In this document: positions 16,405-26,020 of the stretch, piece by piece
How the letters are laid out: each line of letters opens with the position of its first letter
Position numbering within the stretch: position 1 is the first letter of the stretch
Source of the DNA: CAXBBB01 sp963841855
GTDB taxonomy: Bacteria > Bacteroidota > Rhodothermia > Rhodothermales > BA12
DNA: 64,000 bases
Direction: 5' to 3'
Assembly: GCA_963841855.1 (NCBI GenBank)
Contig: CAWJEJ010000005.1
Span: 1 to 64,000 of the forward strand
Program-made: the position numbers and the translations under genes
Notes under the pieces: model-generated
The model's input: the letters and a program-made list of their open reading frames with translations, nothing else
What the model was told of the DNA's origin: nothing
Database searches by the model: none

Positions 16405-19400
16405 TTAGACCTTGGCGTAGTCGTCCCATTTCTTGCCCTTGGCGCTTAGCTGCTCGGTCAGCCATGCTTTCTCGGCTTTGGCATCCAAATCCTTTGTAGG
16501 CCTCCATACTGTGAGCACAAGGCCTCCTTCCTTCGCGGGTTCTGGCTTCGACTAAGACATAGGGTCTGCCGTCGTGATCATCCGACCACCGCCGAACCGG
16601 GCGCAGTCCCATTACCAGCGGAAATGTCTCGACTAAATCGACTGGCTGCTCGCGGACGCCATCGGGCGTATGAATGCGGAGTTTGTACGCAAAAGGGTCT
16701 TCGAGCGCTTTCAGTGATAGCCGTGGCGCTGCTTCTTCCGTTTCGAGGGGGAAGGAAGTAGCGCAGCAAGTAATCGTCACCGAACAGTGTTTCGAGTCCT
16801 TTGGAACGGCTAGTGCGCTCGGTAGGCGTTTCCAGAGCGTTTAGGCTACCCTCATAGCTCTCCAAGCGCAGAACTTGGATAAGACGAGGTGTTTTGTCTA
16901 TCCATTCTGGAATCTCGTCAACTCCCTGTTTCGGGTCGAAGGCAACCTCCTGAGAGGGTAGCCCGTCTTTCCATTCCCTTGCATGAATGGCCTTTGCTGG
17001 ATTCGAGGTACGACTAACGAGTCGAAGTACCGACCCATATCCGCAAGAATAAATCTTCGGCCTCCGCCATCCTCACGGTTTTGCTCTATCACAGCATGCC
17101 CTGTCGTCGCGCTTCCAGCGAAAAAATCGGTGAACCAGCCTCTCTTTGACTTCATCATCTGCATGAGGCCCTGCATCAATTCGATTGGCTTTGGAGTGTC
17201 GAATCCTGCCCCTAGCAATCCTAGGTGTTTGAGGTGTGCTTTGGACTGCCGGGTAGTTTTTGACTCTAACCAGATAGTTGGATACGGACGAGATGGATTT
17301 TCGGGCGCATATTCACGGGTGTACGGCACCCACCGCACTTCGTTATTTATCGTACGCTCCTTCCAGATCAGTTTGTCATCTTTAATCAGTTTCTCAATGC
17401 CCTTCTTGCCTTTAGCCCAACAGGCTTCTCGGCCATCATCATGAATGGGATACACAGGGTTTCGATCAGGTCCTTCAATTGGGAAGTACATGGTGGTGGT
17501 ACTGACCGTAAATGTTCTTCCCGTTCTTTTGAGTAGCCGGTCACGATATCTCTCGTTATCGTCGTTTCTGTGAGGGTAAGCTTTACGGACAGGAGATGGG
17601 TCTGAGCTTTGCTCAAATGTCGAATCAGCCTCAGCCATCGTGAAGGCAGGGATGTACTCATGGTCCGGCGTGACTGACACCTTGTTATCGTTGGGACTGT
17701 CTACCTTTCGCCAGATGAAGGTTGTCGCGTGGCTCGCCTCACCAAATGCAGACTCGAGTAGAGGGACCAGTCGTGATTGTTCGTTGTCGTCGATCGATAA
17801 AAATAAAGCCCCCTCTGAATTGAGAGTATCTCTCAAAAGGCGGATACGCCCTTCCATCATTGTTAGCCACGTGGAGTGCCGAGAGAAGTCGTCTTTGTAC
17901 AAGAAGCCGTCAGCGCCCGTGTTGTAGGGTGGGTCGTTGTAGCTGACCGCCACATCACCATTCAAAATGTTGCTCATGGTCCGCAGCGCGCCGTAGTTGT
18001 CTCCATGTAAAAGGATTCCTCCTAGCGCCTCTTCGATGTCATTATAAGATTCGAGAAGCTTGGCCAAGAACGGGTTTTCGTTCGTCGCCGGATCTCTGAA
18101 CAGCGCCGTGTTGACGACGAGCGTAGGACGCTTTTCAAGCTCCTTCACATCACTGCTTTTTAGGTCTACCCCGAAGAGTTCTTTCCAAGCCGCACGTTGC
18201 CTGTCGCACGCTATGATCTCGGCGTGGAGCGTTTGCGGCAGGGCGAAAAAGGGGTGCCAAGTAGTCGGCGCTTAGTACCAGCTTGCGCTTTTCGAAAAGC
18301 TGAGCCTGTACGGTCTCTACTTGGTCGAGAAGCGCTATCACGTCGCCTGCAATGCCTTCAATCATCCGAAGCAAGGTCAAGCGCGCGGCAAACGCATCGG
18401 CTGTTGTGAGCGCAGCTAGGTCGAGGACTTCGTTTTTGAGGAAGTAATCGAGTTCGTCTTTGAGGAAGCCGCCAAGGTCGGGATGAACGAAATAGTCCGT
18501 CCTGTTTTTGCGTGCGTATCGCCGCATGTGCCGCGCCAACTCTGCTTTGCCCCCAGAAGCCGTCAGCGCCTCAGGAGCGGCCTTAAAGATGGTAGGGGTG
18601 GCCTCGTCTAGTGCAGCCTGCTGAATCGTCTCAGCGTCATCCTCGTCGCTCTTCTTGGCTTTCTCGAATCGTTTCTTCTCGGCGTCGCTCAGAGGCCGGT
18701 ATTCAAAGGGCACGACAAAGACCGGAAGTTTGTCTTCGCCTGCTTCGTCGGTTCGGCACTGTTTGGGGAGTGGGATGAAGTACCGCGTCTGTCCTTTGAC
18801 GTTGTTCTCTTCTTGGTCTGCTCTCGTCAGTTCGAAACGGACCCGGATGGTCGGCCCTTTTTGAGGAAAGCGAAAGGCATACTGAGCTAGCTCCTCGGCT
18901 GTCTTGACATAATGATTGCCGCGTCCCCGCCACGAGAAGTGAACATCCTCTCCCTGGTAGGGGACGGAGAACGTAGCGTTTCGACCCCGGCGCGGTTGCG
19001 GAAGGAAATCACCATCAGCGTAGTAGCGGCTGAAAAAGCGATAGAGGTGCGCGTAGACCGTTCCTTGCTCTGTTTCCGAGAAACCTGCCTCAGCTTCAGC
19101 CTTGGCCCTTTCGGCGCTTTTGCCCAAATACTCTTTCCCCTTGGGGCTACCCTGAAGACCTTCGATCAAATCGTTGCCATCGAACGCCTGTCCGTAGCCG
19201 CTAGCCTCCGCAATTTTGGAAAGGGTGTCCCGCAGAATCGCTAGCTGTTCATCAAGCTGCTTAATCCGGTCGGCGCCACCAGTCGTCAGTTCCTCCTCAA
19301 TGCGTCGGGGCAGCGTCTCATCGAAGAAGCGCTCGATCTCTTGCCGCCGATGCGCCATGACCCGGTAAACGCCGAAGTCGAGGTCGGCCAGATCGAGTTT

Positions 19401-19466
19401 CAGCACCTGATTCTTCAACAGGTGCAGGAATCGGTCGCGCATGCGATGATTGGCGTCGGTCGGCAT
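16405..19466 (-). pseudogene. Type III Mod-like site-specific DNA methyltransferase with N-terminal accessory region, frameshifted
   Basis: The minus-strand product would be about 1000 residues. Its N-terminal accessory part (MRDRFLHLLKNQVLKLDLAD) is of the kind seen in long site-specific methyltransferases. The catalytic part has DPPYNTGADGF (motif IV, about 17930) before FFAGSATTGHAV (motif I, about 17100), the order of beta-class amino-methyltransferases such as type III Mod. The C-terminal part (LFGDDYLLRYFL, PFAYKLRIHTPDG, PVDLVETFPLVMGL) is split by shifts near 16930, 16740 and 16525. A further shift at 18248 lies in a T-run. GC content and codon use differ from both flanks. No intact restriction gene follows. 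Confidence 0.8.
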
Positions 19467-19656
19467 AAGGCAGGCAGTAAGGGGAGAGGCTGGACGTTCG
19501 GGCATCGCGGTGACGGTCCTATGGCACGTCCGAATCGTTGGGTGCTACTAGCAGCGTTCGTGTGAGTTTGGAGGGAGACGGGAAAGCTCGCCGGCCCCAA
19601 GCTACTGTAAGAGGCTTCCCATCTCCTGCTCAATACGGTCCTGCAAAAAGAAGCAC

Positions 19657-19845
19657 TTGTCCCGACATCAAGAGAACCGTTATCCTTACCGGTTCGAAAA
19701 TCGGTGGCGTAGCGCCTCCCAATGGGGCCTCTTGGCACTATCCGAGGAAAAAGTACTCAGCCTCATGATGGACGGAAGAATCAGTCAAGGCAAAGGTCTT
19801 GCGATTCCAAAAGTCTACGTTGGCGTCTTGCACCGTCTGAGATGA
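19657..19845 (+). pseudogene. Small ORF, possible HTH/antitoxin remnant
   Basis: The 62-codon frame contains ALSEEKVLSLMMDGRISQGKG. The ISQGK segment resembles the start of the helix-turn-helix in UPF0175-type antitoxins, but the frame changes after it. No partner gene is intact. The call is weak. Confidence 0.2.
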
Positions 19846-19982
19846 GTCTGAACTGGAATGACATCAGCCGATTTGCGCAAAGCAGCGAACGGGCCTTCAC
19901 GCCGGATCGATTCGCCGGTCAAAAGCCAATCGACTTCGCAGTGCTTAATTGAGACGGGGGCTAATGTTGGAGGAATCGTACC

Positions 19983-20111
19983 GACCGTTTCATCGGAACG
20001 GGTACCACGCTGTTGCGGAAGCGCAACTTCGGGCGTCGATGGATAGGCGGAGACCTGGATGAGTCTTTGGTAGATGCCTCATCTGATCGTTTGGCGGTTC
20101 GGGTGCCTTGA
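19983..20111 (+). pseudogene. Remnant of a second DNA methyltransferase (motif I region)
   Basis: The frame reads DRFIGTGTTLLRKRNFGRRW, then IGGDLDESLVDAS before a stop. The DPFxGTGTT...GRRWIGxDLDES pattern is the SAM-binding motif I and following strand of N4/N6 amino-methyltransferases. The rest of the gene is not readable in one frame. It lies on the strand opposite to the Mod-like gene. Confidence 0.45.
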
Positions 20112-20181
20112 AGTATCGAAATACCAATGTGGCCCAGTTCCAGCCAGTGCGAAACCGTAGGCTCTCGGCCTATGTGAAAGC

Positions 20182-20460
20182 GTGTCTGGGATCGTAAAAT
20201 TGAGCGGGAGAATGAATCGCTTGCGTCAAGTGGCGCGGTACTATCCTATTCAAAGAGGTAAGAAACTGGTTGGCGTTGAAGACGGTGGCGATGAGGACGA
20301 TGCTGGCGCTGCTTTGCTGAGCAAACTGATACAGAATAAATGTCAGGTCGGCTGGCTACCTCTGAGGAAGATGGAGGAGTACCGTGAGGCAATCCGAGAA
20401 TGGGTCAAAGGTGATTGGGACCGATTGGAAGAAAGAGGGTCAGACATGTTTGCCGGCTGA
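20182..20460 (+). CDS. Hypothetical protein fragment in the defence island
   Basis: The 92-codon frame has a GTG start. It is lower in GC than the genes outside the island and shows a helical acidic/basic C-terminal part (MEEYREAIREWVKGDWDRLE). No family is recognised. Its 5' neighbourhood is disrupted, so it may be the end of a larger broken gene. Confidence 0.35.
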   Translation: MSGIVKLSGRMNRLRQVARYYPIQRGKKLVGVEDGGDEDDAGAALLSKLIQNKCQVGWLPLRKMEEYREAIREWVKGDWDRLEERGSDMFAG

Positions 20461-20544
20461 GATGCTCAAAAGATCGCGCTCTAGACAGGGACATCTGACT
20501 ACGAACCATCGCAGTGATCCAGTACTGCGAGACGCTGATTATGA

Positions 20545-20817
20545 GATGCTCGCAAGGTATTCGACGGGTACAAAAGACACTTCGATGCCGATGTGCCAGA
20601 CCCTATCGACTTCACAGATCCCGACATGGACCCGAAAGGCAATACCATGCTGTTCGCCAAAGGTCTCCGCAAAGACGACCCTAAGTTCACGATGGGCACC
20701 ATGTCGTTCGTGCTCAACCTGTCGAAAAGGCCAGAAGGCAATACGATGAAGCAGAGCGCGCTGCTACGCCACTTTCGCGATTTCGTGGATGTCTACTTCT
20801 TCATAGCGTGTCCGTGA
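20545..20817 (+). pseudogene. Unidentified coding fragment
   Basis: An open frame reads ARKVFDGYKRHFDADVPDPI, DFTDPDMDPKGNTMLFAKGL and TMGTMSFVLNLSKRP. The sequence is protein-like and not low-complexity, but no family is recognised. It has no clear start and may be part of a gene broken by indels. Another frame from about 20870 to 20970 (ALAFPDGVRRALIDFVWSLP) also looks coding. Confidence 0.3.
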
Positions 20818-20979
20818 AAAGGCTGTTCTTCTCAGAAATCGACCGCTTAACTAGGGAGTACCGGATAAGGCCGCTGACGATGGCCTTATCTACCAGGAGA
20901 CTGCACTCGCCTTCCCGGATGGTGTTCGGAGAGCGCTCATCGACTTTGTTTGGTCGCTACCGCCCAATTGATTCCGTCT

Positions 20980-22377
20980 ATGTTCAGCCCCACAACAGAA
21001 TACCTCGTCAAGCAAGACAATATTAGCATCAAGGATTTTGCACAGTATGCAGAGGTGTTCGTCACGCGGCCTCCTTATCAGCGAAAGTCCGTGTGGAGTG
21101 CCAAGAAGCAGCGTGCCCTCCTTGACAGCCTCTTCCGGCAGTACTACGTCCCTCGCCTTGTAATCCGCCAGGTTCGACTGCCTGGGAATAAGGTGAAGAA
21201 GGTTGTCGACGGTCAGCAAAGAATCACGACAGTCCAGCAGTTCTTCGCTGATGAGATTCGGCTTCCTTCGACACTGTCCGATCTCCATCCCTCACTTCCC
21301 GGCAAGCGGTACTGCGACCTCGACGTAGAAGTACGCATATTCATAGACCAGCAGTTGAAGTTCGAAGTGGACATCGTCCACAACATTGAGGACCCTCTGA
21401 ACCCCGACCATCAAAAGATTGCGACGGAGATCTTCTGGCGTCTTCAACAAGGAGAGTCGCTCAACTACATGGAGGAGGCTCACGCGCGTCTATCGAGCCT
21501 TACGCGCAACTTCGTAGTCAAATACGCCGACGACATCACGTTCGACTTCGGTGCCTATGAGCCTAGAGACGAGAATCCAGACAAGCATCCCTTTTTCTCT
21601 CTGCTCAACCGGAAGAACGACAGAATGCAGCATCTCGCGCTGCTCGTTCGCTTGCTTCTCTTAGAGGAAGCGGGAGGTCCATCTGATATTACCAACGCCC
21701 ACGTCACTGAATACGTGGATCGCTATCAAAAGGAGGATGGCATTGACAACCTTTCTTTCGAGAATGAGGCGGTCGCCAAGCGTACGCTTTCAAATATGAA
21801 GGCCTTCTATGGGGTGTTTGCCAAGGACGTAGCCCACAGTGACGGTAGCCCGGTGCCGGAGATGAGCGTTGAGTAAACGTCATTCTGTCTTTTACGTACT
21901 GTGCGCCGCCTCTGCCGCACTACGTCTTTGAGCGTAAGGAGAGGGCATTGGTACCCGGTTTGCCCATCACTTCGAGGCGCTACGACACCAGCCCGGCAAG
22001 CCGGTTCTGATCGAGCTCTGCTCATCTTTTCTGATAACCGACAACAGACAGGATCGCAGATCGCTGTACGAGATCGGATCATACGCCAGCACTTCTTCTT
22101 GTTTGCCAGAGACCAAGGACATGATCTCATCACCAAGGACGAGCGGCGAGCGTTCAGTGAAGCTGAGAGAATCGCAATCTATCGCCGTGATGGGGGAGTG
22201 TGCCAGCTATGCGTTGAAGAGGGTCAGCGAGCCCGCCGAAGCCCAAGTCGCTTGGGGTCAAGTGCGGGGCAGACCACGTCATCCCTCATGCAAGGGGAGG
22301 AAGAAGCAGAGGTGGGCAATGCCCAACTGCTCTGCCAAAGCCACAATCGGTCTAAAGGGGCAACGGTTAGCGCCTAG
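20980..22377 (+). pseudogene. DUF262-HNH nuclease (GmrSD-like defence protein), frameshifted
   Basis: The first 300 residues are intact and carry the DUF262 (ParB/sulfiredoxin-like) signature KVVDGQQRITTVQQFF, preceded by TRPPYQRKSVWSAKKQRALL. After a stop at 21876 the coding sequence continues through several frame changes. It reaches an HNH-type core read as RRDGGVCQLC, ADHVIPHARGG and NAQLLCQSHNRSKG, which holds the Cys pairs and the DH/HN residues. DUF262 proteins with nuclease domains, such as GmrSD, restrict modified phage DNA and use nucleotide binding by DUF262. The ATG at 20980 is preferred over the earlier TTG. Confidence 0.75.
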
Positions 22378-22453
22378 CCATTCTTCGTAGACACACAGTC
22401 AAGGCGGTCAATCGGAGCAAGATGTTTTACCTATGCTGTACCCCTGAAACTGT

Positions 22454-22486
22454 AAGCCCCTGTAAATCAACGACTTACAGGGGCTT
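22454..22486. terminator. 12-bp-stem hairpin flanking tRNA-Val
   Basis: AAGCCCCTGTAA at 22454-22465 pairs perfectly with TTACAGGGGCTT at 22475-22486 across a 9-base loop. It lies just after the 3' end of the minus-strand tRNA. A T-rich tract after the stem is weak on both strands, so it could be a tRNA terminator or part of an integration site. Confidence 0.6.
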
Positions 22487-22490
22487 TGTG

Positions 22491-22564
22491 TGGGCCTGGT
22501 AGGAATCGAACCTACGACCTCTCGCGTGTGAGGCGAGCGCTCTAAACCCCTGAGCTACAGGCCC
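22491..22564 (-). tRNA. tRNA-Val(CAC)
   Basis: The minus strand forms a full cloverleaf. The acceptor stem is GGGCCTG/CAGGCCC, the D arm holds AGCTCAGGGG, the anticodon arm is CTCGC-CTCACAC-GCGAG with anticodon CAC, and the T arm holds GGTTCGATTCC. The discriminator is A and CCA is not encoded. Its 3' end faces the damaged defence island, the side normally used by integrating elements. Confidence 0.95.
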
Positions 22565-22651
22565 GTCTAGAACAGTAGATTACGCCAGAAGCCAGATCGT
22601 CGTCAAGGCGCTCCGTGCAACTCGCCAAATCTTAGGAGGCACGAACGTGTG

Positions 22652-23050
22652 TCAAACAGCGGCTTCGGCTTGCGTTCCGCGATCCAGTGTCAACTTGAAA
22701 CCGGCGAATACGCCCAATGCTGCAATGATTCCCCACGTGACCTGGGCAAAGATCCAATCGCCGATTGGCTGACCAGCGAGCAGTGGTGTCAGCTCCATCG
22801 CCAGCGTGGCTACTACGAAGGCGATTGCGGCGTACAGGAAGGGTCGACTTGTTTCCATATGCCCGATGGCAGCGTACGCGAGAAAGACAGCGAGAATCCT
22901 TGTCCCTATGCCTCCATAGACCAGCCACGTGGGAAGCGATCCGGTTATCGACAGTCCCTGCGAGACGGCGATGGCGGTGTATAGAAAGTAGGCTAGCGAA
23001 GAAGCTCCTAATACCAGAAGTGTGTAGAGGATGGTGCGTTTGTAGTTCAT
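22652..23050 (-). CDS. Hypothetical membrane protein with four predicted helices
   Basis: The 132-residue product is hydrophobic throughout, with helices around TILYTLLVLGASSLAYFLYT, GGIGTRILAVFLAYAAIG, FLYAAIAFVVATLAMEL and VTWGIIAALGVFAGFKL. No family is recognised. It is the first gene right of the tRNA and shares the composition of the right-hand block. Confidence 0.6.
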   Translation of the reverse strand: MNYKRTILYTLLVLGASSLAYFLYTAIAVSQGLSITGSLPTWLVYGGIGTRILAVFLAYAAIGHMETSRPFLYAAIAFVVATLAMELTPLLAGQPIGDWIFAQVTWGIIAALGVFAGFKLTLDRGTQAEAAV

Positions 23051-23084
23051 ACCGGATCGGTGTTGAGGCGAGGTCCTGAGGGGG

Positions 23085-23624
23085 TCAGCGGCTGAATGCG
23101 CGTCGGAACGCGGTTGAATCGCTTGTGGGCAGCGCGGCTGGGACGAAGCCTCGCGTGGTCGCAGGTAGCATCAGGCGCTGCGACGGAGTGTAAGGCGCCG
23201 GAGGGCGGTCCACTGCGACAGGTGTTGGCTGCGCCACATCGTCGAACGTCGCGCTGATGACGAAAAAGGCAGACACCATCAGCACGGCGACGACAGCCGA
23301 AACGCCGATGGCGCTCATGTTGAACATCGCCTCTTCGCTCGTCTCGGAACGTTGGCAGGCGGCATAGGCTTGGGCGCAGCGGCAGTCGGTGCGCAGGCGA
23401 TCGTGTAGCGCGCGGTGCAGGTCGTCCGGCGCTTCGACGTGGCGACCATAGCGGCCCAGCGTCGAGCGTGCCTGGGTCAGCGTGGCGACGTGTGCTTGCA
23501 GTTCAGGATTGGACTCGAGACACTCTTCGAACATCGCCCGCGCCTGCGGCTCCATCGTCCCGTCGACGTAGTCGCACAGGAAATCGGTGAGCCAGGGATA
23601 GCACGCGTCAGGTTGAGCGGGCAT
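23085..23624 (-). CDS. Putative anti-sigma factor
   Basis: The 179-residue protein has an N-terminal cytoplasmic part (CYPWLTDFLCDYVDGTMEPQ) like the anti-sigma domain, where a zinc-finger-type HxxxCxxC is often found but only scattered Cys are visible here. It has one membrane helix (AIGVSAVVAVLMVSAFFVI) and a short periplasmic tail. It starts 97 bases after the ECF sigma gene on the same strand. It is inferred to hold that sigma factor inactive at the inner membrane. The Met at 23624 is chosen over 23720 because the extension lies between the genes and is not protein-like. Confidence 0.7.
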   Translation of the reverse strand: MPAQPDACYPWLTDFLCDYVDGTMEPQARAMFEECLESNPELQAHVATLTQARSTLGRYGRHVEAPDDLHRALHDRLRTDCRCAQAYAACQRSETSEEAMFNMSAIGVSAVVAVLMVSAFFVISATFDDVAQPTPVAVDRPPAPYTPSQRLMLPATTRGFVPAALPTSDSTAFRRAFSR

Positions 23625-23720
23625 GGAAGGAGGGAAATACGACGGGCTCCTAGCAAGCGCGAAGGCCGCCGGGAGTTCCGACGGCCTTCGCTGGCTCTTA
23701 CTGAATGGGAAGGCTGACAC

Positions 23721-24362
23721 CTACATCTCCTCGGGCGAATAGACCGATCTAAGCAGCGCCTGAAGCTTGGTGCGGCCCCGGTTGATGCGGCTCTTGACGG
23801 TCCCCATCGGCAGGCCGGTGATCTCGGCGATCTCCTCGTAGCTCAGCTGCTGCACGTCGCGCAGGATGACGACCTCGCGGAAGTCGTCGGGGATCTCGCG
23901 CAGGGCGTCCATCACGTACTCGTCCGAAATGGTGCCGTTGGCGTCGGCGTCGGGGCGGAACGTGTCGTCGGGGATCTCGATCTCGTACTCTTCCGAATCG
24001 CGGTTGATCGACTGGATCGACTGCACCTTACGGCGGCGGCGCTTGCGGTACTCGCTGCGCGCCAGGTTACCGGCGATGGTGTAGAGCCACGTCGAGAATC
24101 GGGCGATGCGGCGGTAGCTGTGGCGGTTGCGGAAGACGCGCATGAACGTCTCCTGGAGCAGGTCCTCGCTCTCGCGGGCGTCGCCCAGGAAGCGGTAGAG
24201 GTAGTTGGTCAGCGGGTCTTTGTAGCGGCTCACGAGCAGGTCGAACGCCTCGACGCTGCCTGCTTGGAACTGCTGCATCAGATCCTCGTCGCTCATCTCC
24301 TTCAATACCTTCATGCGGCGCTCGGCGGCGCTGACAGGACGGCGAATTTTAATGATGCTCAT
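23721..24362 (-). CDS. RNA polymerase ECF sigma factor (sigma-70 family)
   Basis: The 213-residue protein has region 2 (AFDLLVSRYKDPLTNYLYRF, EDLLQETFMRVFRN, FSTWLYTIAGNLARSEYRK), an acidic linker and region 4 (LREIPDDFREVVILRDVQ, YEEIAEITGLPMGTVKSRI). Such factors redirect RNA polymerase to stress or envelope regulons. A Met at about 24314 (MKVLKEMSDEDL) is an alternative start. It is followed by the putative anti-sigma gene. The GC-rich right-hand block and Rhodothermota-like sequence suggest a chromosomal regulator. Confidence 0.9.
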   Translation of the reverse strand: MSIIKIRRPVSAAERRMKVLKEMSDEDLMQQFQAGSVEAFDLLVSRYKDPLTNYLYRFLGDARESEDLLQETFMRVFRNRHSYRRIARFSTWLYTIAGNLARSEYRKRRRRKVQSIQSINRDSEEYEIEIPDDTFRPDADANGTISDEYVMDALREIPDDFREVVILRDVQQLSYEEIAEITGLPMGTVKSRINRGRTKLQALLRSVYSPEEM

Positions 24363-24426
24363 GGAGGGGAGGGTAAGGAGCGCAGAGCCGGGACAGGCTG
24401 GGCGCAGTATGAATGACCGTGCAGGG

Positions 24427-25455
24427 TTAACGTCCGCGGCGGTCGGGTAGTGCGGTGAGGCGGTGAAGGAGAAGCGTCAGGATTAGCGCGGACTCGCGCG
24501 AGGCTCCACCTTTGAGTTCGAAATCGGCGGCGAGAAGGTAGGAAAACGCTTGCTCGAGTCTGCCGGTGCGGAAGCCTCCCAAAGCCGAGAGGTATTCGCG
24601 CAGAAAGAATGGAGGGACGCCTGCGGCCTTGGCCATCTGGCTTTCGGGAATGCGTTGATGGCGGCAGCGGGCAAGTCGGAGGAGTTTGGTGAAGTAGGCG
24701 AGCAGCAGAGCGACGATGCGGTGCGCCTCACCCTCTGGTTGTGATGCCTGTTGCAACAAGCGATCCAAAACGCGCTGTGCGTCAGAAAGGCAGCCCGCGA
24801 CGATGTGCTCCTGCAACACAAACGGATTGGCCTCGGCCGACTGCCCCGCAGCGCGGAATACGTCATCGCGGGTGACCTCTTTGCGCTCGCCTGCCAGCGC
24901 GAACAGTTTGTCGCACTCGCTTGCGGCCTGCGCCAGACTCGCACCCGTCATTTCGGCCAGCGTCGCGTCGGCTCCGGACTGCATCTTGTAGCCGTGGGAG
25001 CGCGCGTACTGCTTGATCCACCCGGCGACGGCGTGCGTCTTGAGCGGTTTGAACTCGCCCCACGCCGCCGACTTCTTGAGCGCCCGGTACGGATTAGCGT
25101 TGAGTTTGGGCTTGGACCGGCACATCAGCAGGACGACGCACGCCGGGTTGGGATCGTCGGCGAGCGTCGTGAACAGCGCGTTGCCTCGCATCTTGTCGAA
25201 GTCGCGCACGATGACGACGCGCCGGGCACCCATCATCGGAAACGAGCGGCAGAGCCCGAGGGCAGAGGCGGCGTCGACCTCGGCTCCATAGAGCACGTCG
25301 TAGTTGAAGTCGTGCTCGTCGGGCGGGACGAGGTACTTCTCGGCAAGCGACTGGGCCTGGTCCGTCAGAAACGTCTCTTCGCCAAACAGGAAATACACCG
25401 GAGCGGGCTTGCCGTTCTTGAAGGCGGTTTCAATCTGTTCGACGGTGAGGCTCAC
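24427..25455 (-). CDS. holA: DNA polymerase III subunit delta
   Basis: This 342-residue protein matches HolA in length and layout. It opens with PVYFLFGEETFLTDQAQSL, the degenerate P-loop-like start of delta. The clamp-loader AAA+ lid helices follow (WIKQYARSHGYKM, ASECDKLFALAGERKEVT), then the C-terminal collar (LLLAYFTKLLRLARC). Delta opens the beta clamp so it can be loaded on DNA. The other subunits are not in the window. Confidence 0.92.
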   Translation of the reverse strand: MSLTVEQIETAFKNGKPAPVYFLFGEETFLTDQAQSLAEKYLVPPDEHDFNYDVLYGAEVDAASALGLCRSFPMMGARRVVIVRDFDKMRGNALFTTLADDPNPACVVLLMCRSKPKLNANPYRALKKSAAWGEFKPLKTHAVAGWIKQYARSHGYKMQSGADATLAEMTGASLAQAASECDKLFALAGERKEVTRDDVFRAAGQSAEANPFVLQEHIVAGCLSDAQRVLDRLLQQASQPEGEAHRIVALLLAYFTKLLRLARCRHQRIPESQMAKAAGVPPFFLREYLSALGGFRTGRLEQAFSYLLAADFELKGGASRESALILTLLLHRLTALPDRRGR

Positions 25456-25516
25456 GGGCGGGGGTTAGGCGTCGGGTATACTACGGGTTAAGGGTGACAG
25501 TCGTGTGTCAGAAGAG

Positions 25517-26020
25517 TCAGCCAGTGACGCGCTGCAAGTCGAACAAGTGAAGCGCCACGTCGCGCAGCAGATCAGTGTCGACGAGGACGACTTGGTGCGC
25601 GTAGGCCAGGCGCGAAAGGGGATCGCCCGGCACATCGACGGCCACTTTCCAGCCGTCGGCATCGGTGGGAAGCGAGGCAACCAACTCTCGGCGTGACGCC
25701 TGCACGTCGGTGATGAGATCGTCGAGAGAGATGGCGTGGGCCTGCTCCTCCAAATCGTCGGGATGGGCCTGGCGCATCGGCTGGCCGGTCAAAAGTGGGA
25801 TGCGGACGTTGCGGTCGCGTAGAGCGAGCAGGAACAACGCTTCTTTGAGCGAAGGCTGATCGGCGGCGGCTTTGGCTTCGTAGATCGGGGCTTTGGTGCG
25901 CGCCAAGGCGGGGCCGAGCAGGTCGACCTCATCGATCAGATACGCGAGTTGGTCGCGCATCTTTTCACCGGCAGCGATGATCTGCTCATCCGAAAGCGCA
26001 GCAGCGTCGGTGTCAGGCAT
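25517..26020 (-). CDS. Hypothetical helical protein downstream of nuoI
   Basis: The 167-residue acidic product starts with an ATG that overlaps the last codons of nuoI by eight bases, so the two are translationally coupled. It is mainly helical (SDEQIIAAGEKMRDQLAYLI, QPSLKEALFLLALRDRNVR) and resembles the DinB-like four-helix shape, but no His triad is evident. It has no signal or membrane segment. The function is not recognised. Confidence 0.55.
   Translation of the reverse strand: MPDTDAAALSDEQIIAAGEKMRDQLAYLIDEVDLLGPALARTKAPIYEAKAAADQPSLKEALFLLALRDRNVRIPLLTGQPMRQAHPDDLEEQAHAISLDDLITDVQASRRELVASLPTDADGWKVAVDVPGDPLSRLAYAHQVVLVDTDLLRDVALHLFDLQRVTG

Noticed and set aside
22491..22564. Duplicate of the tRNA-Val 3' end as an att site near 16.3 kb
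   Set aside because: No copy of the tRNA 3' sequence was found by eye on the left side of the island, and no integrase gene is present.
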